Shown here: positions 1 through 7,889 of the stretch, in pieces
How positions within the stretch are numbered: the stretch's first letter is position 1
How the letters are laid out: every line of letters starts with the position of its first letter
Assembly: GCA_964415675.1 (NCBI GenBank)
Contig: CAYQBG010000004.1
Span: 62,001 to 126,000, forward strand
DNA length: 64,000 nt
Direction of reading: 5' to 3'
From: UBA5336 sp964415675
GTDB lineage: Bacteria; Pseudomonadota; Alphaproteobacteria; Caulobacterales; Hyphomonadaceae
The notes under the pieces: generated by a model
The model's input: the letters and a program-made list of their open reading frames with translations, nothing else
Told to the model about the DNA's origin: nothing
Databases searched by the model: none
Program-made: the position numbers and the translations under genes

Positions 1-1623
1 GAAATAGTCCGCGCCAAGGTCGGCGAGCGCCTTGCGGGCGGCGTCGGGCGGCGACATGAACAGACGGGTCGCCTGCCCGATCCCGGCGCCATTGCGGTGA
101 TATGGCGCGGCATAGATCGAATGGGGCGTACGCAACAGGATCGATGTGCCAAGATCGACCGGCGCCATCACCCGGGCCGGCTCCAGGGCGGCGAGGCGGT
201 CATAGGCTTCGGCCTCACGGCAGGCGGTGGCATAGTCGATCTCGATGCCGCCATCATCAGCCACCGGCGCAGGGGTGAACAGGGCAGAGGCCGCGATCTG
301 CCAGGATTTGGGCGACAGGCTCAGCGCGATGAGGCCGGCGACCAGGAGCGGGCCGGGACCGCCTCGATCGCGCCAGGACTGGAAAGCCTGTCCGGCGACG
401 GCGCCAGCGGCCAGCGCGGCGAACATATGGGCAAAAAGATAGCCGCGGATCTGCCAGGCCATTACAGCGGCCGACACCAGCGCCAGTACGGCAACCAGTC
501 CCAAGCCAAGCCGCTGCCCGGCCGGGGCACGCCAGACCAGCCAGCCGGCCGCGATCAGCGCGGCAAGCGCGAACCCCATATCAGAAAAGGCCATTTCGGG
601 ATCGTCAGCCGCAACGGCAATAAGGCTCCGAGCTTCGCTGACATTGCTGAGCCAGTTGGCCGCTGCCGTCGCATCCACGCCCGCATAGGGCGAGGCGAAA
701 CAGCCAGGCGCAATGAGGCCCGCGACAAGCAGGGTGGCAAACCCGGCTCCCGCCCCGCTGGCGGTGCGCGCGCGCCAGTGCGAAAGCAATTGCGCAGGCG
801 CACGGGAGATGAGAACGAGGAGACTGCCGCCGGCCACCAGTCCGGCAAGATGGAAATTCCCGAAAGCGTCACACACCGCGCGGGCAGGCCCCGGCCCCGG
901 TGCATCCAGCACATACAGCGCGAGCGCTGCAAGGGCCGCACCCGCACCGAAACCGGCAAGTCGCTCCCGCTCAGCCTCACCCCGGATGATCCAGGCCAGA
1001 CCGGCGAACGCGACCAGCAGACCCGCATAGGGCAGGCTTTCAATGGCCACACCCAGCATGGCCGCGACGCTGATGCCTGCCAGGACGCCCGACGCGCGAC
1101 TGGCGCGCGGAGACAGAAGGGCTGCCATGGCCACAGTGACAAGCATGATTTCGAGGCCATGATGGTCGATCCGGGCGGGCCAGAACTGAAAGACGGATTT
1201 GGTCGTCAGATAGAAGAATACCGCAAGGGCCGCGCCCAGTGTGCCCGCGCCCAGCCGCTTCATGATCAGGACGATCATGGTCAGCGTGACCGCCAGCAAC
1301 GTCATCGGCCAGGCCATGAGCGCAGCCGTCTCTGCGCCGCCCTGCCCGATCAGCGGGGTCAGCAGGAGGATGATCGCCGCCATGAACAGGTCCGGAATGC
1401 GCGACCAGTGCATGGCCCCGCCTTCCGGCGTGAGGAAGCGTGACTGATCGACATCATACCAGCCCTGCCCGGCCAGGAGGTCGCGAACCTGGACAAGGCG
1501 CATCATATCGTCATTGCCCGGCATCACGCCGGCAGAAACTTCGGCGAGCTTGATCAGCCAGAGCCCGAGAGCGAGTGCGATCAGAATCAGGCTGGGGCGC
1601 CAGTCAAAATGGGTGTGCTGCAT
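1..1623 (-). CDS. GT-C (STT3-like) membrane glycosyltransferase, 3' end cut by window edge
   Basis: An open frame of 541 codons runs from an ATG at 1623 off the left edge with no stop, so the C-terminus is missing. The product is a polytopic membrane protein with about ten hydrophobic segments. Near the N-terminus it has the segment NDDMMRLVQVRDLL followed by GQGWYDVDQ, and an IDHHGLE motif follows the second or third membrane helix. This acidic/His arrangement in an early periplasmic loop is typical of GT-C and oligosaccharyltransferase-like (STT3/AglB-type) enzymes, which use polyprenyl-linked sugar donors. It diverges from the GT2 and GtrA genes at 1734-3130, which make or flip such donors, so a shared glycan-transfer role is likely. 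The acceptor is unknown. The large open frames on the opposite strand here are composition artefacts. Confidence 0.72.
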   Translation of the reverse strand, partial: MQHTHFDWRPSLILIALALGLWLIKLAEVSAGVMPGNDDMMRLVQVRDLLAGQGWYDVDQSRFLTPEGGAMHWSRIPDLFMAAIILLLTPLIGQGGAETAALMAWPMTLLAVTLTMIVLIMKRLGAGTLGAALAVFFYLTTKSVFQFWPARIDHHGLEIMLVTVAMAALLSPRASRASGVLAGISVAAMLGVAIESLPYAGLLVAFAGLAWIIRGEAERERLAGFGAGAALAALALYVLDAPGPGPARAVCDAFGNFHLAGLVAGGSLLVLISRAPAQLLSHWRARTASGAGAGFATLLVAGLIAPGCFASPYAGVDATAAANWLSNVSEARSLIAVAADDPEMAFSDMGFALAALIAAGWLVWRAPAGQRLGLGLVAVLALVSAAVMAWQIRGYLFAHMFAALAAGAVAGQAFQSWRDRGGPGPLLVAGLIALSLSPKSWQIAASALFTPAPVADDGGIEIDYATACREAEAYDRLAALEPARVMAPVDLGTSILLRTPHSIYAAPYHRNGAGIGQATRLFMSPPDAARKALADLGADYF

Positions 1624-1733
1624 GTCCCGCTCGTCTCTCCATCAGCGCAGCGGGCCAGAAAAGCCCCCGCGTTACAACTCCTTAAGCCTGTCAGGCTATA
1701 CAAGAAGGAGGTTACGAAAGGCTTCGCCCGTCC

Positions 1734-2714
1734 ATGACGATTCTGAACGCGCCCGACGCAAGGGTCCCGCATTCGCAAATCGCCGAAGCGCCGCGCATCG
1801 CGGTGACACTGCCCTGCTATAATGAAGCGGCATCCATTGCAGACGTGATTGCGGGTTTCCGGGCCGCGCTGCCGACCGCCGACATCTATGTCTTCGACAA
1901 CAACTCGACCGACGGGACGGCCGATATCGCCGCGCGCGCCGGTGCGAAGGTGCGGCGCGAGACCCGCCAGGGCAAGGGCCATGTGGTCCGCCGGATCTTC
2001 GCCGATGTCGAAGCCGATATCTATGTCATGGCCGATGGCGACGGCACATATGACGCCTCCATGGCGCCCGCGCTGGTCGAGCTTCTGCAGAAGAACCATG
2101 TCGATATGGTCATTGGCACACGGGCCGATGTGACCCGCGATGCCGGGCGCGGTGGCCACGCTTTCGGCAACCGCATGTTCAACCTGCTTTATAACCGTAT
2201 TTTCGGGCGCGAGTTTACCGACATACTGTCTGGCTACCGCGTCTTCACCCGCCGTTTCGCCAAAAGCTTCCCGGCCACGTCCGCCGGCTTCGAGATCGAG
2301 ACCGAAATGTCGGTCCATGCCAGCCAGCTGGGCATTCCCACGCTGGAGCGCCCGACACGCTATGGCGTGCGCCCGCAAGACAGCCCGTCAAAGCTGCGCA
2401 CATTCCGCGATGGTTTCCGCATTCTCGGCATGTTTGCCTTGTTGATGAAGGAGACGCGGCCGCTCGCCTTTTTCGGCCTGATCGGCACGGCGCTCATGCT
2501 GACCGCGCTCCTGCTGTCTGCGCCGCTCTTCCTGACATATTTCCAGACCGGAATGGTCCCGCGCTATCCGACAGCGGTCCTGTCGACCGGGATTGTCATC
2601 ATCGGCGTGATCTCGGCTGTGTGCGGCCTGATCCTCGACAGCCTCGCTCGCGCCCGGATCGAAGCCAAGCGTGCTGTTTTCCTGAGTTATCCCCCGCTTG
2701 AAGGGACGCGATGA
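1734..2714 (+). CDS. Family 2 glycosyltransferase, polyprenyl-phosphate sugar synthase type
   Basis: The 326-residue protein has an N-terminal GT-A fold (VTLPCYNEAASIADVI near residue 25, a DNNSTDGT motif, and the metal-binding MADGDGTYD near residue 100). Two or three C-terminal membrane helices follow between about residues 240 and 310. This layout is that of dolichyl/undecaprenyl-phosphate sugar synthases such as DPM1, ArnC and GtrB, which transfer a sugar from a nucleotide donor to a membrane polyprenyl phosphate. The start is preceded by GAAAGGC. The stop overlaps the start of the GtrA gene by ATGA, so the two are translationally coupled. The sugar cannot be read from the sequence. Confidence 0.85.
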   Translation: MTILNAPDARVPHSQIAEAPRIAVTLPCYNEAASIADVIAGFRAALPTADIYVFDNNSTDGTADIAARAGAKVRRETRQGKGHVVRRIFADVEADIYVMADGDGTYDASMAPALVELLQKNHVDMVIGTRADVTRDAGRGGHAFGNRMFNLLYNRIFGREFTDILSGYRVFTRRFAKSFPATSAGFEIETEMSVHASQLGIPTLERPTRYGVRPQDSPSKLRTFRDGFRILGMFALLMKETRPLAFFGLIGTALMLTALLLSAPLFLTYFQTGMVPRYPTAVLSTGIVIIGVISAVCGLILDSLARARIEAKRAVFLSYPPLEGTR

Positions 2715-3130
2715 GCCGCGAGACGCTGCTTCGCCAGATCGGTAGATTCCGGCGATTCCTCATCGTCGGCCTTGTCGCGGCCGGGGTAGATATCGGCGTG
2801 ATGCAGCTGCTGATCCTTGCCGGTGGTGATCCCCTGGCCGCGCGCGCGGTATCCCTGCCGGCGGCCATGTTCTGCGCCTGGCGACTCAATCGTCGCTATA
2901 CGTTCGACGCGTCTGGACGCAGCCAGGCTGAGGAAGCGGTGCGCTATGCCATCGTCGCCATGCTGGCGGCACTGACGAACTATCTCGTTTTCGCCGCCCT
3001 TCTCGATCTGCGCTCCGGAATCTGGCCGGCCCTGGCCGCCGGTGCCGGTATTGGCACCTCGATGTGGGTGAGCTTTTTCGGATTCCAGCTATTTGCCTTC
3101 TCACAGCGCAGACAGGACGCTGCCAATTGA
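2711..3130 (+). CDS. GtrA-like four-helix membrane protein
   Basis: This 139-residue protein has four predicted membrane helices and the family's RFLIVG start near residue 16 and RRYTFD motif near residue 60. GtrA proteins are small membrane proteins proposed to help move polyprenyl-linked sugars across the inner membrane. It overlaps the GT2 gene by 4 bases. Together with the STT3-like protein on the opposite strand it completes a donor synthesis, flipping and transfer set. Flippase activity is inferred from family context only. Confidence 0.85.
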   Translation: MSRETLLRQIGRFRRFLIVGLVAAGVDIGVMQLLILAGGDPLAARAVSLPAAMFCAWRLNRRYTFDASGRSQAEEAVRYAIVAMLAALTNYLVFAALLDLRSGIWPALAAGAGIGTSMWVSFFGFQLFAFSQRRQDAAN

Positions 3131-3166
3131 ATTGACGCGCGCGGGGGTCTGGCGCAAACCGCGCCG

Positions 3167-4456
3167 ATGACCGCTGACACCCCGCACGCCGACATCCCTG
3201 CAGACCAGCCGAAAAAGGGCGGCAAGAACGCATTCCTGTTCGTGATCGTGTGTGTCACGCTGGACATGCTCGGCTTCGGCCTGATCGTTCCGGTCATGCC
3301 CGAACTGATCAAGGAGCTGACCGGCCTTGAGGGCGAGGAAGCCGTGGTCTGGGGCGGCCTGCTGACCATGACCTTCGCGCTGACCAATTTCCTGGCCATG
3401 CCGACCCTTGGCGGACTGTCAGACCGGTTCGGGCGCCGCCCTGTCCTGCTCGCATCCATCGCGACGCTGGCGGTCGATTTCCTGATCATGGGCTTTGCCA
3501 ATACGATCTGGCTGCTGTTTCTCGGCCGGGCACTGGCCGGCATGTCGTCTGCGACCTTCTCCACGGCCAATGCCTATATCGCCGACACGACGGACCCGGA
3601 AGAGCGCGGCAAGGCGTTCGGCATGCTCGGCGCCGCCTTCGGTATCGGCTTCATCCTCGGTCCTGCGCTGGGCGGCCTGCTCGGCATGATCGATACGCGC
3701 GCGCCCTTCTTTGCCGCCGCAGCCTTCGCATTTGCCAATTTTCTCTATGGTTCTTTCGTCCTGCCAGAGAGCCTCAGGCGTGAGGACCGGCGCGCCTTCA
3801 ACCTGGCGCGCGCCAACCCGTTCGGCGCCTTCCGGCATTTTTCCCGGCTGCCGAAAGTGGTCTGGTTCATTGCCGCAGGCGGTGTGTTTGCCCTTGCCCA
3901 TTCGGTCTATCCTTCGACCTGGAATTTTCATGGCGAGATCCGTTATGGCTGGAGCTCGGCCGAGATCGGGCTATCGCTCGCGCTGGTGGGCATTGGCGCA
4001 GCCGTCGTGCAGGCCGTGCTGATGGGCCCCATGATCAAGCGGCTGGGGCCGGTGCGAACCGCAGTGTTCGGCTATAGCGTCAATGTCGCAGCCCTGGCCG
4101 CGTTCGCTTTCGCGTTCCAGCCATGGCTGGTCTATCTGATCATCCCCATCTCGGCGCTCGGCGGGGTCGCCAATCCGGCCGTCAGCACGATCACATCCAA
4201 TCTCACGCCGCGCGACGCACAGGGCGAATTGCACAGCGCTGTGGCCAGCCTCAACGCACTGGCCATCATCATCTCGCCCATCCTGATGACGCAGGTGCTG
4301 CACGGGTTTTCTGCCAAGGGCGCGCCGGTCTATTTTCCCGGCGCGGCATTCCTGCTGGCCGCAATCCTCACAGCGCTGGCCATGATCCCGCTCATGTGGG
4401 GTATTCGCGCCAATCGTGCGGCCCTGCCGGACGCAGCCAAAGCCGCCGCAGAATAG
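3167..4456 (+). CDS. MFS exporter, TetA-like drug:H+ antiporter family
   Basis: This 429-residue protein has twelve hydrophobic segments and a clear MFS motif A (GGLSDRFGRRPVLL near residue 85). A second conserved stretch, GKAFGMLGAAFGIGFILGPALGG, is typical of the TetA/TCR subfamily of proton-driven exporters. The N-terminal 25 residues are hydrophilic. The ribosome-binding site is weak. A strong hairpin follows the stop directly, so this is the last gene of its transcript. The substrate is unknown; many chromosomal members of this family are not tetracycline pumps. Confidence 0.85.
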   Translation: MTADTPHADIPADQPKKGGKNAFLFVIVCVTLDMLGFGLIVPVMPELIKELTGLEGEEAVVWGGLLTMTFALTNFLAMPTLGGLSDRFGRRPVLLASIATLAVDFLIMGFANTIWLLFLGRALAGMSSATFSTANAYIADTTDPEERGKAFGMLGAAFGIGFILGPALGGLLGMIDTRAPFFAAAAFAFANFLYGSFVLPESLRREDRRAFNLARANPFGAFRHFSRLPKVVWFIAAGGVFALAHSVYPSTWNFHGEIRYGWSSAEIGLSLALVGIGAAVVQAVLMGPMIKRLGPVRTAVFGYSVNVAALAAFAFAFQPWLVYLIIPISALGGVANPAVSTITSNLTPRDAQGELHSAVASLNALAIIISPILMTQVLHGFSAKGAPVYFPGAAFLLAAILTALAMIPLMWGIRANRAALPDAAKAAAE

Positions 4457-4460
4457 GAAA

Positions 4461-4490
4461 CGGGCGGCTCCCCTGGGAAGCCGCCCGCTT
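4461..4490 (+). terminator. Intrinsic terminator-like hairpin after the MFS gene
   Basis: A perfect 9-bp stem (CGGGCGGCT paired with AGCCGCCCG) with a 9-nt loop begins 4 bases after the MFS stop codon. The T-tract is weak. It lies between convergent genes, so it may act on both strands. Confidence 0.7.
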
Positions 4491-4529
4491 CATCAGGTCA
4501 TCGCGCAGCAGGTTGCTGCGCTTTCCAAA

Positions 4530-4796
4530 CTAGCGCGACTTCATCACCATGCCGAGCACCGTGCCGAGCACGCCGCCGCCAACACCGCCTTCCAGCAGAC
4601 TCTGGATATGGCCCATGATGCCCGAGCCCATCAGGCCGGACAGCCCCGCCGCGTCGGCGCCGAAATGGCCGCCAATGCCGCCAATAATGCCGCCGATGAG
4701 ACCGCCCGTGCCGCCGCCGCCAAGCACTTTCGAGACGATCGGCCCCAGCACGGTGCCGCCGACTGCGCTCAAGATGAGCGGAAGATATTGTTCCAT
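4530..4796 (-). CDS. Small glycine-rich membrane protein
   Basis: An 88-residue protein, about a quarter glycine, with GxxxG-type spacing in repeats such as GGLIGGIIGGIGG and two or three hydrophobic stretches. GGGAGGGCA lies 8 bases upstream of the ATG, which makes it a believable gene despite its size. I do not recognise a functional family. The composition suggests a helix-packing inner-membrane protein, or a channel-like or lysis-type peptide; neither can be shown. It faces the MFS gene tail to tail. Confidence 0.65.
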   Translation of the reverse strand: MEQYLPLILSAVGGTVLGPIVSKVLGGGGTGGLIGGIIGGIGGHFGADAAGLSGLMGSGIMGHIQSLLEGGVGGGVLGTVLGMVMKSR

Positions 4797-4944
4797 TGTT
4801 TGCCCTCCCAGTGGCCACTAACAGGGGCCTTCCCTTGCCCCTGTCAAAAGGAGTGACCAGTTTTTACTCCTGAGGTCTAGCTTTTAGCACAGTTAAGAAG
4901 CAGGCACTGGCGCGCTGCGGCACATCCCCGTAAAGAGCGGAATC

Positions 4945-5472
4945 ATGACTCCAATGCACCCCGCCCTGTTTCTCGACCGCGATGGCGTCATCAATGTCGA
5001 CAAGGGGTTTGTCGCACGCATCGAGGATTTCGAATGGATCGATGGGGCCGCCGAAGCGATCGGGAATTTCAACGCCCGCGGCTGGTTTGTCATCGTCGTG
5101 ACCAACCAGACCGGTATCGCACAGGGCCTTTATACCGAAGCACAGATGCAGGCGGTCCATGGCTTTATCGTGGACGAACTGGCCGCAAAAGGCGCCGTGA
5201 TCGACCGGATCTATCATTGCCCCTTCCATCCCGAGGGCGCCGTTCCGGCCTATCGCAAGGACAGTTTCGACCGCAAGCCGAAGCCGGGAATGTTGCTGCG
5301 CGCCATGGCTGATTTCCCGATCCGGCGCGAGGCCAGCTTCCTCATCGGCGACAAACAGGCCGATATAGAGGCGGCACACGCGGCCGGCTGTGGCGGCTTC
5401 CTCTTCAGGGGCGGCAATCTCGCCGAATTCGCCGAATGGTCGCTCGCCGCCTTCGAGGATGGCGCGCGATAG
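4945..5472 (+). CDS. GmhB-like HAD-IIIA phosphatase
   Basis: This 175-residue protein is of the histidinol-phosphatase / D,D-heptose-1,7-bisphosphate phosphatase type. HAD motif I is LFLDRDGVIN (nucleophile D11, acid D13), motif II is VTNQTGIAQG, and the RKPKPGML loop and motif III IGDKQADIEAA follow. In GmhB, heptose bisphosphate dephosphorylation for LPS core requires a C-x-H ... C-x-C zinc loop. Here the first half is kept (CPFHP) but the second pair is replaced by DSFD before RKPKPG, so zinc binding is probably lost or altered. No other heptose genes are nearby. Confidence 0.8.
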   Translation: MTPMHPALFLDRDGVINVDKGFVARIEDFEWIDGAAEAIGNFNARGWFVIVVTNQTGIAQGLYTEAQMQAVHGFIVDELAAKGAVIDRIYHCPFHPEGAVPAYRKDSFDRKPKPGMLLRAMADFPIRREASFLIGDKQADIEAAHAAGCGGFLFRGGNLAEFAEWSLAAFEDGAR

Positions 5473-5478
5473 GGCCGG

Positions 5479-5715
5479 TCAGTCCTCGCCGAGAACGGCC
5501 TTTACAGCCGAGACCAGTTCCTCATCGCTCATCTCCTCCGGCCTGCGCCGTGGCGGCGGCGGGGCCAGCGACTCAAGCCTCTTCAGCCTGGAGACGAGTT
5601 GCAGCGCCCTGGCGAGACCGGCAGCATCGCCGCGCCGGCGGGCCGTTTCGGCCGCAGCCAGTGCTGTGTCCAGGCTGAGGGGCCGGCTGGCGTGCGACCT
5701 CGGTTTGCGACTCAT
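5479..5715 (-). CDS. Small charged hypothetical protein
   Basis: This 78-residue soluble protein is alanine- and arginine-rich, with a central helix and a proline stretch (APPPPRRRP). The acidic C-terminal helix contains MSDEELVSAVKAVLGE. AAGGAGAGC lies 6 bases before the ATG, a strong ribosome-binding site that supports real translation. No family is recognised. It ends 7 bases from the convergent phosphatase gene. Confidence 0.55.
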   Translation of the reverse strand: MSRKPRSHASRPLSLDTALAAAETARRRGDAAGLARALQLVSRLKRLESLAPPPPRRRPEEMSDEELVSAVKAVLGED

Positions 5716-6331
5716 CGGCGCTCTCCTTAGGGCGGTTTCCGTTCAAATTGCATCACTTGGTGGGGCGTCTTTTGCGCCCTGGCCCGGCGCCGGCACCCGC
5801 GCCTGCGCGTCAAACCGGCCCGCCTTTCAGCGTCCGGTTGCGGTCTCGCCCCTGAAAGGCAGGGGCCGGCGCGGAAGCATGGGGCGCTTCCATGATTGAC
5901 GCGTGGCGAGTCTTCGAAGCGTGGTCCCACGCTTGCCGCGCCAGTGGATCGGGCCTTCACGGGTGACATATTCACCGCCGGACCTGTATGCGCCCGGCCT
6001 GCCGCAAGCGACAGAAGCCGGGGCCCGGGCGTTTCCCACGCGGATTTGCCCCGCGCATCCGGATCGGCCCCGCTAGCCCGGGCTGCAGACCGTAAACCTG
6101 CAACCGGGCCTGACCTTCACCACCCCTCCCGCAAGGCCGAACGGCCAACCCGGCCCCCATGGGGAGGATGAGTGGAGTATGACCCGGAATTGGAGGTGTG
6201 GGACAAGCACGCCGCTATCCACAAGCCGCCGCCGAAACCCGGAAGGCCCGGCTTCGCCGCAGGGCGCAGGCCCGGCGCGAGACAGGCGATGTTCGATTTG
6301 GGGGCTGGAGATGAAGACCGATGTTTGTACT
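5716..6331. other. 616-bp GC-rich stretch without a credible gene
   Basis: Open frames on both strands here have no ribosome-binding sites and overlap one another. Their products are Arg/Pro/Gly-rich with no hydrophobic core. Short palindromes are present, for example AAGCGTGG/CCACGCTT around 5919-5936. The stretch ends where the base composition turns AT-rich at the next gene. It may hold intergenic repeats or a remnant; no RNA gene was recognised. Confidence 0.5.
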
Positions 6332-6994
6332 TCACCAAACCTTGCTGCGGACAGAAAAACCGCTTTGGATAAGCAAGTCATAAAAGGAGCGACCAAAGTC
6401 GGTGAGGCTGAATTTTCCATCAACTAATTGAACTAGATTGGTGTCTAGCAAGAACATCATCCATGCTTCAGCTGTTGGTAGCGCGTGAGCGCCGGCCTCT
6501 TCGTAATGTTGCTTATATAAATCGCGAAGTTGATCCAATGACTTTGGTCCTGAAATCAGCCTTTCCATAGCTTGGAGCTGAGAACCAAAGATTAGCCGAA
6601 AAATATACTCGCCATGCGCTCGACGATTTGAGATCGCTGCGAGTCTCTTAATGCCGTCGACACTGTTCTCCTCATGGTTTCGCTCAAGATGTTGCTCTAG
6701 CTGAGCCAACCATGGTTTCAGAGCTTTATCCTCGTCATCAATTTTTTCGAATGTATCATCTGAGAAGGACTCTGGAGTTTCCGTTTGGCGATCCCCACCT
6801 TGAGGGCTCATTTCGATACCAGCTCGGCCAGCCTTCACGATCCGCTTGAGTGCGCCTCGAATGTCGCTCTTGAATAATAGCAAACCGCCCATGACCACTG
6901 CTGGCCATGCAAGGGGGACGAGAACATCTTTTAGAAAGACCAGCATATTGTCAATGTTCATCAGTTGAATATAGGACTGTGCAGCCTTCGGCAC
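6332..6994 (-). CDS. Unrecognised membrane-anchored protein (accessory, AT-rich)
   Basis: The 220-residue protein starts at GTG, with AAGGGGGAA placed 5-6 bases upstream, a strong site that fixes the start. An N-terminal membrane helix (about residues 18-42) is followed by a basic stretch and a polar linker rich in Ser, Glu and Asp. A helical soluble domain follows, and the C-terminal part (AEAWMMFLLDTNLVQLVDGKF) resembles a short winged-helix-like fold. Base composition is clearly lower in GC than the neighbours, suggesting acquisition by transfer. It lies behind a hairpin at 7085-7105 and so probably has its own promoter. No family or function is recognised. Confidence 0.65.
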   Translation of the reverse strand: MPKAAQSYIQLMNIDNMLVFLKDVLVPLAWPAVVMGGLLLFKSDIRGALKRIVKAGRAGIEMSPQGGDRQTETPESFSDDTFEKIDDEDKALKPWLAQLEQHLERNHEENSVDGIKRLAAISNRRAHGEYIFRLIFGSQLQAMERLISGPKSLDQLRDLYKQHYEEAGAHALPTAEAWMMFLLDTNLVQLVDGKFSLTDFGRSFYDLLIQSGFSVRSKVW

Positions 6995-7084
6995 AACGTT
7001 CCCCCTTACAGAGTTTTAACGCCCCTACAATGAATGCTTCCAGGATCAAGCCACCAACTGCCGTGAGAGGCTACGCAAGCTAGT

Positions 7085-7105
7085 TGGCCCGGATGAACCG
7101 GGCCA
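7085..7105 (-). terminator. Hairpin between the two accessory genes
   Basis: A perfect 8-bp stem (TGGCCCGG with CCGGGCCA) and 5-nt loop lie 74 bases after the end of the gene at 7179-7886. There is no strong T-tract. It could end the gyrB transcript that runs through that gene. Confidence 0.4.
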
Positions 7106-7178
7106 TGACGGAGTGATTTCTGATGATTTCAGCCGCCAACCCGCTCAATACACCAACCAGCAGACTTTTATTGCGTCA

Positions 7179-7886
7179 TCATTTGGAATTGAACTGCTCA
7201 CTATATTTTTTGTGCCCGGATACCCACCTACGATCAATGATTTTTTCGACTTCAGGTTCGAATGGGGTTCGAAAATTAAATACAAGCTTTTTCTTTATTT
7301 CCTCTGGACTCATAATCTGTTCCGGTATGTGATCTTCCTCTCCTCGACCATAAGAATAGCATCGTGCCGCAAGGGCGTATAGATACATCCCATCAAAAAC
7401 ACTACCGTACAGATTCATCTTTCTGTGTGACCCTTTAATATTTTTTTCATATAAGGATTCCAACCTAGAATTCTGTATTTGCGCGAACAGAACAAGTAAC
7501 GAAAGGCATCTTGAATTATTACGGCCAACAAACTCTGCAAGTTCAGCGACGCGTTCAACTGCACTCAAGGGAAATTCGGGCAGCTCCAAATTAGAAACTT
7601 CTCCAGCATCGACTTCATCAGACAAATGGCTAATAAAATTGTTGCATTTCTCACTGTATGTCGTAATCAACGAAAGCCAGTGTGGCAATAGCGCTCGCAA
7701 TGCCACTCTTTTTTTATTTAGATTATCCCACCGCTGCCAATATAGAAAAGATATTGTCAAAACCGCAGCCATGAAAGCCAACAGGCCTGAAACCAAAGCC
7801 TGATAGTCATATAAAAAACTGCGTGACTCAGAGTTCTGAGATAACGGGACGAAGATTATATCTATCTCTCGCAACCACTCCAGCAA
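7179..7886 (-). CDS. Unrecognised membrane-anchored protein directly behind gyrB
   Basis: The 235-residue protein appears to start at a TTG only 3 bases past the gyrB stop codon, in the same reading frame as gyrB. A membrane helix spans about residues 30-50 and is followed by a basic segment and a mostly helical soluble domain. AT-rich runs such as TTTTTTCATATAAGG and codon use unlike gyrB suggest foreign origin. GAGGTGG inside the gyrB end is the only candidate ribosome-binding site, about 12 bases upstream. The first in-frame ATG is about 40 codons in and would cut the membrane helix. The general layout matches the next gene (one N-terminal helix plus helical domain), but no family is recognised. 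Confidence 0.6.
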   Translation of the reverse strand: MLEWLREIDIIFVPLSQNSESRSFLYDYQALVSGLLAFMAAVLTISFLYWQRWDNLNKKRVALRALLPHWLSLITTYSEKCNNFISHLSDEVDAGEVSNLELPEFPLSAVERVAELAEFVGRNNSRCLSLLVLFAQIQNSRLESLYEKNIKGSHRKMNLYGSVFDGMYLYALAARCYSYGRGEEDHIPEQIMSPEEIKKKLVFNFRTPFEPEVEKIIDRRWVSGHKKYSEQFNSK

Positions 7887-7889
7887 AAC

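Noticed and set aside
97..1443. Long plus-strand open frame of 448 codons opposite the GT-C gene
   Set aside because: Product is Arg/Gly/Gln-rich without hydrophobic core or motifs, lacks a ribosome-binding site, and is exactly antisense to a membrane protein with family motifs.
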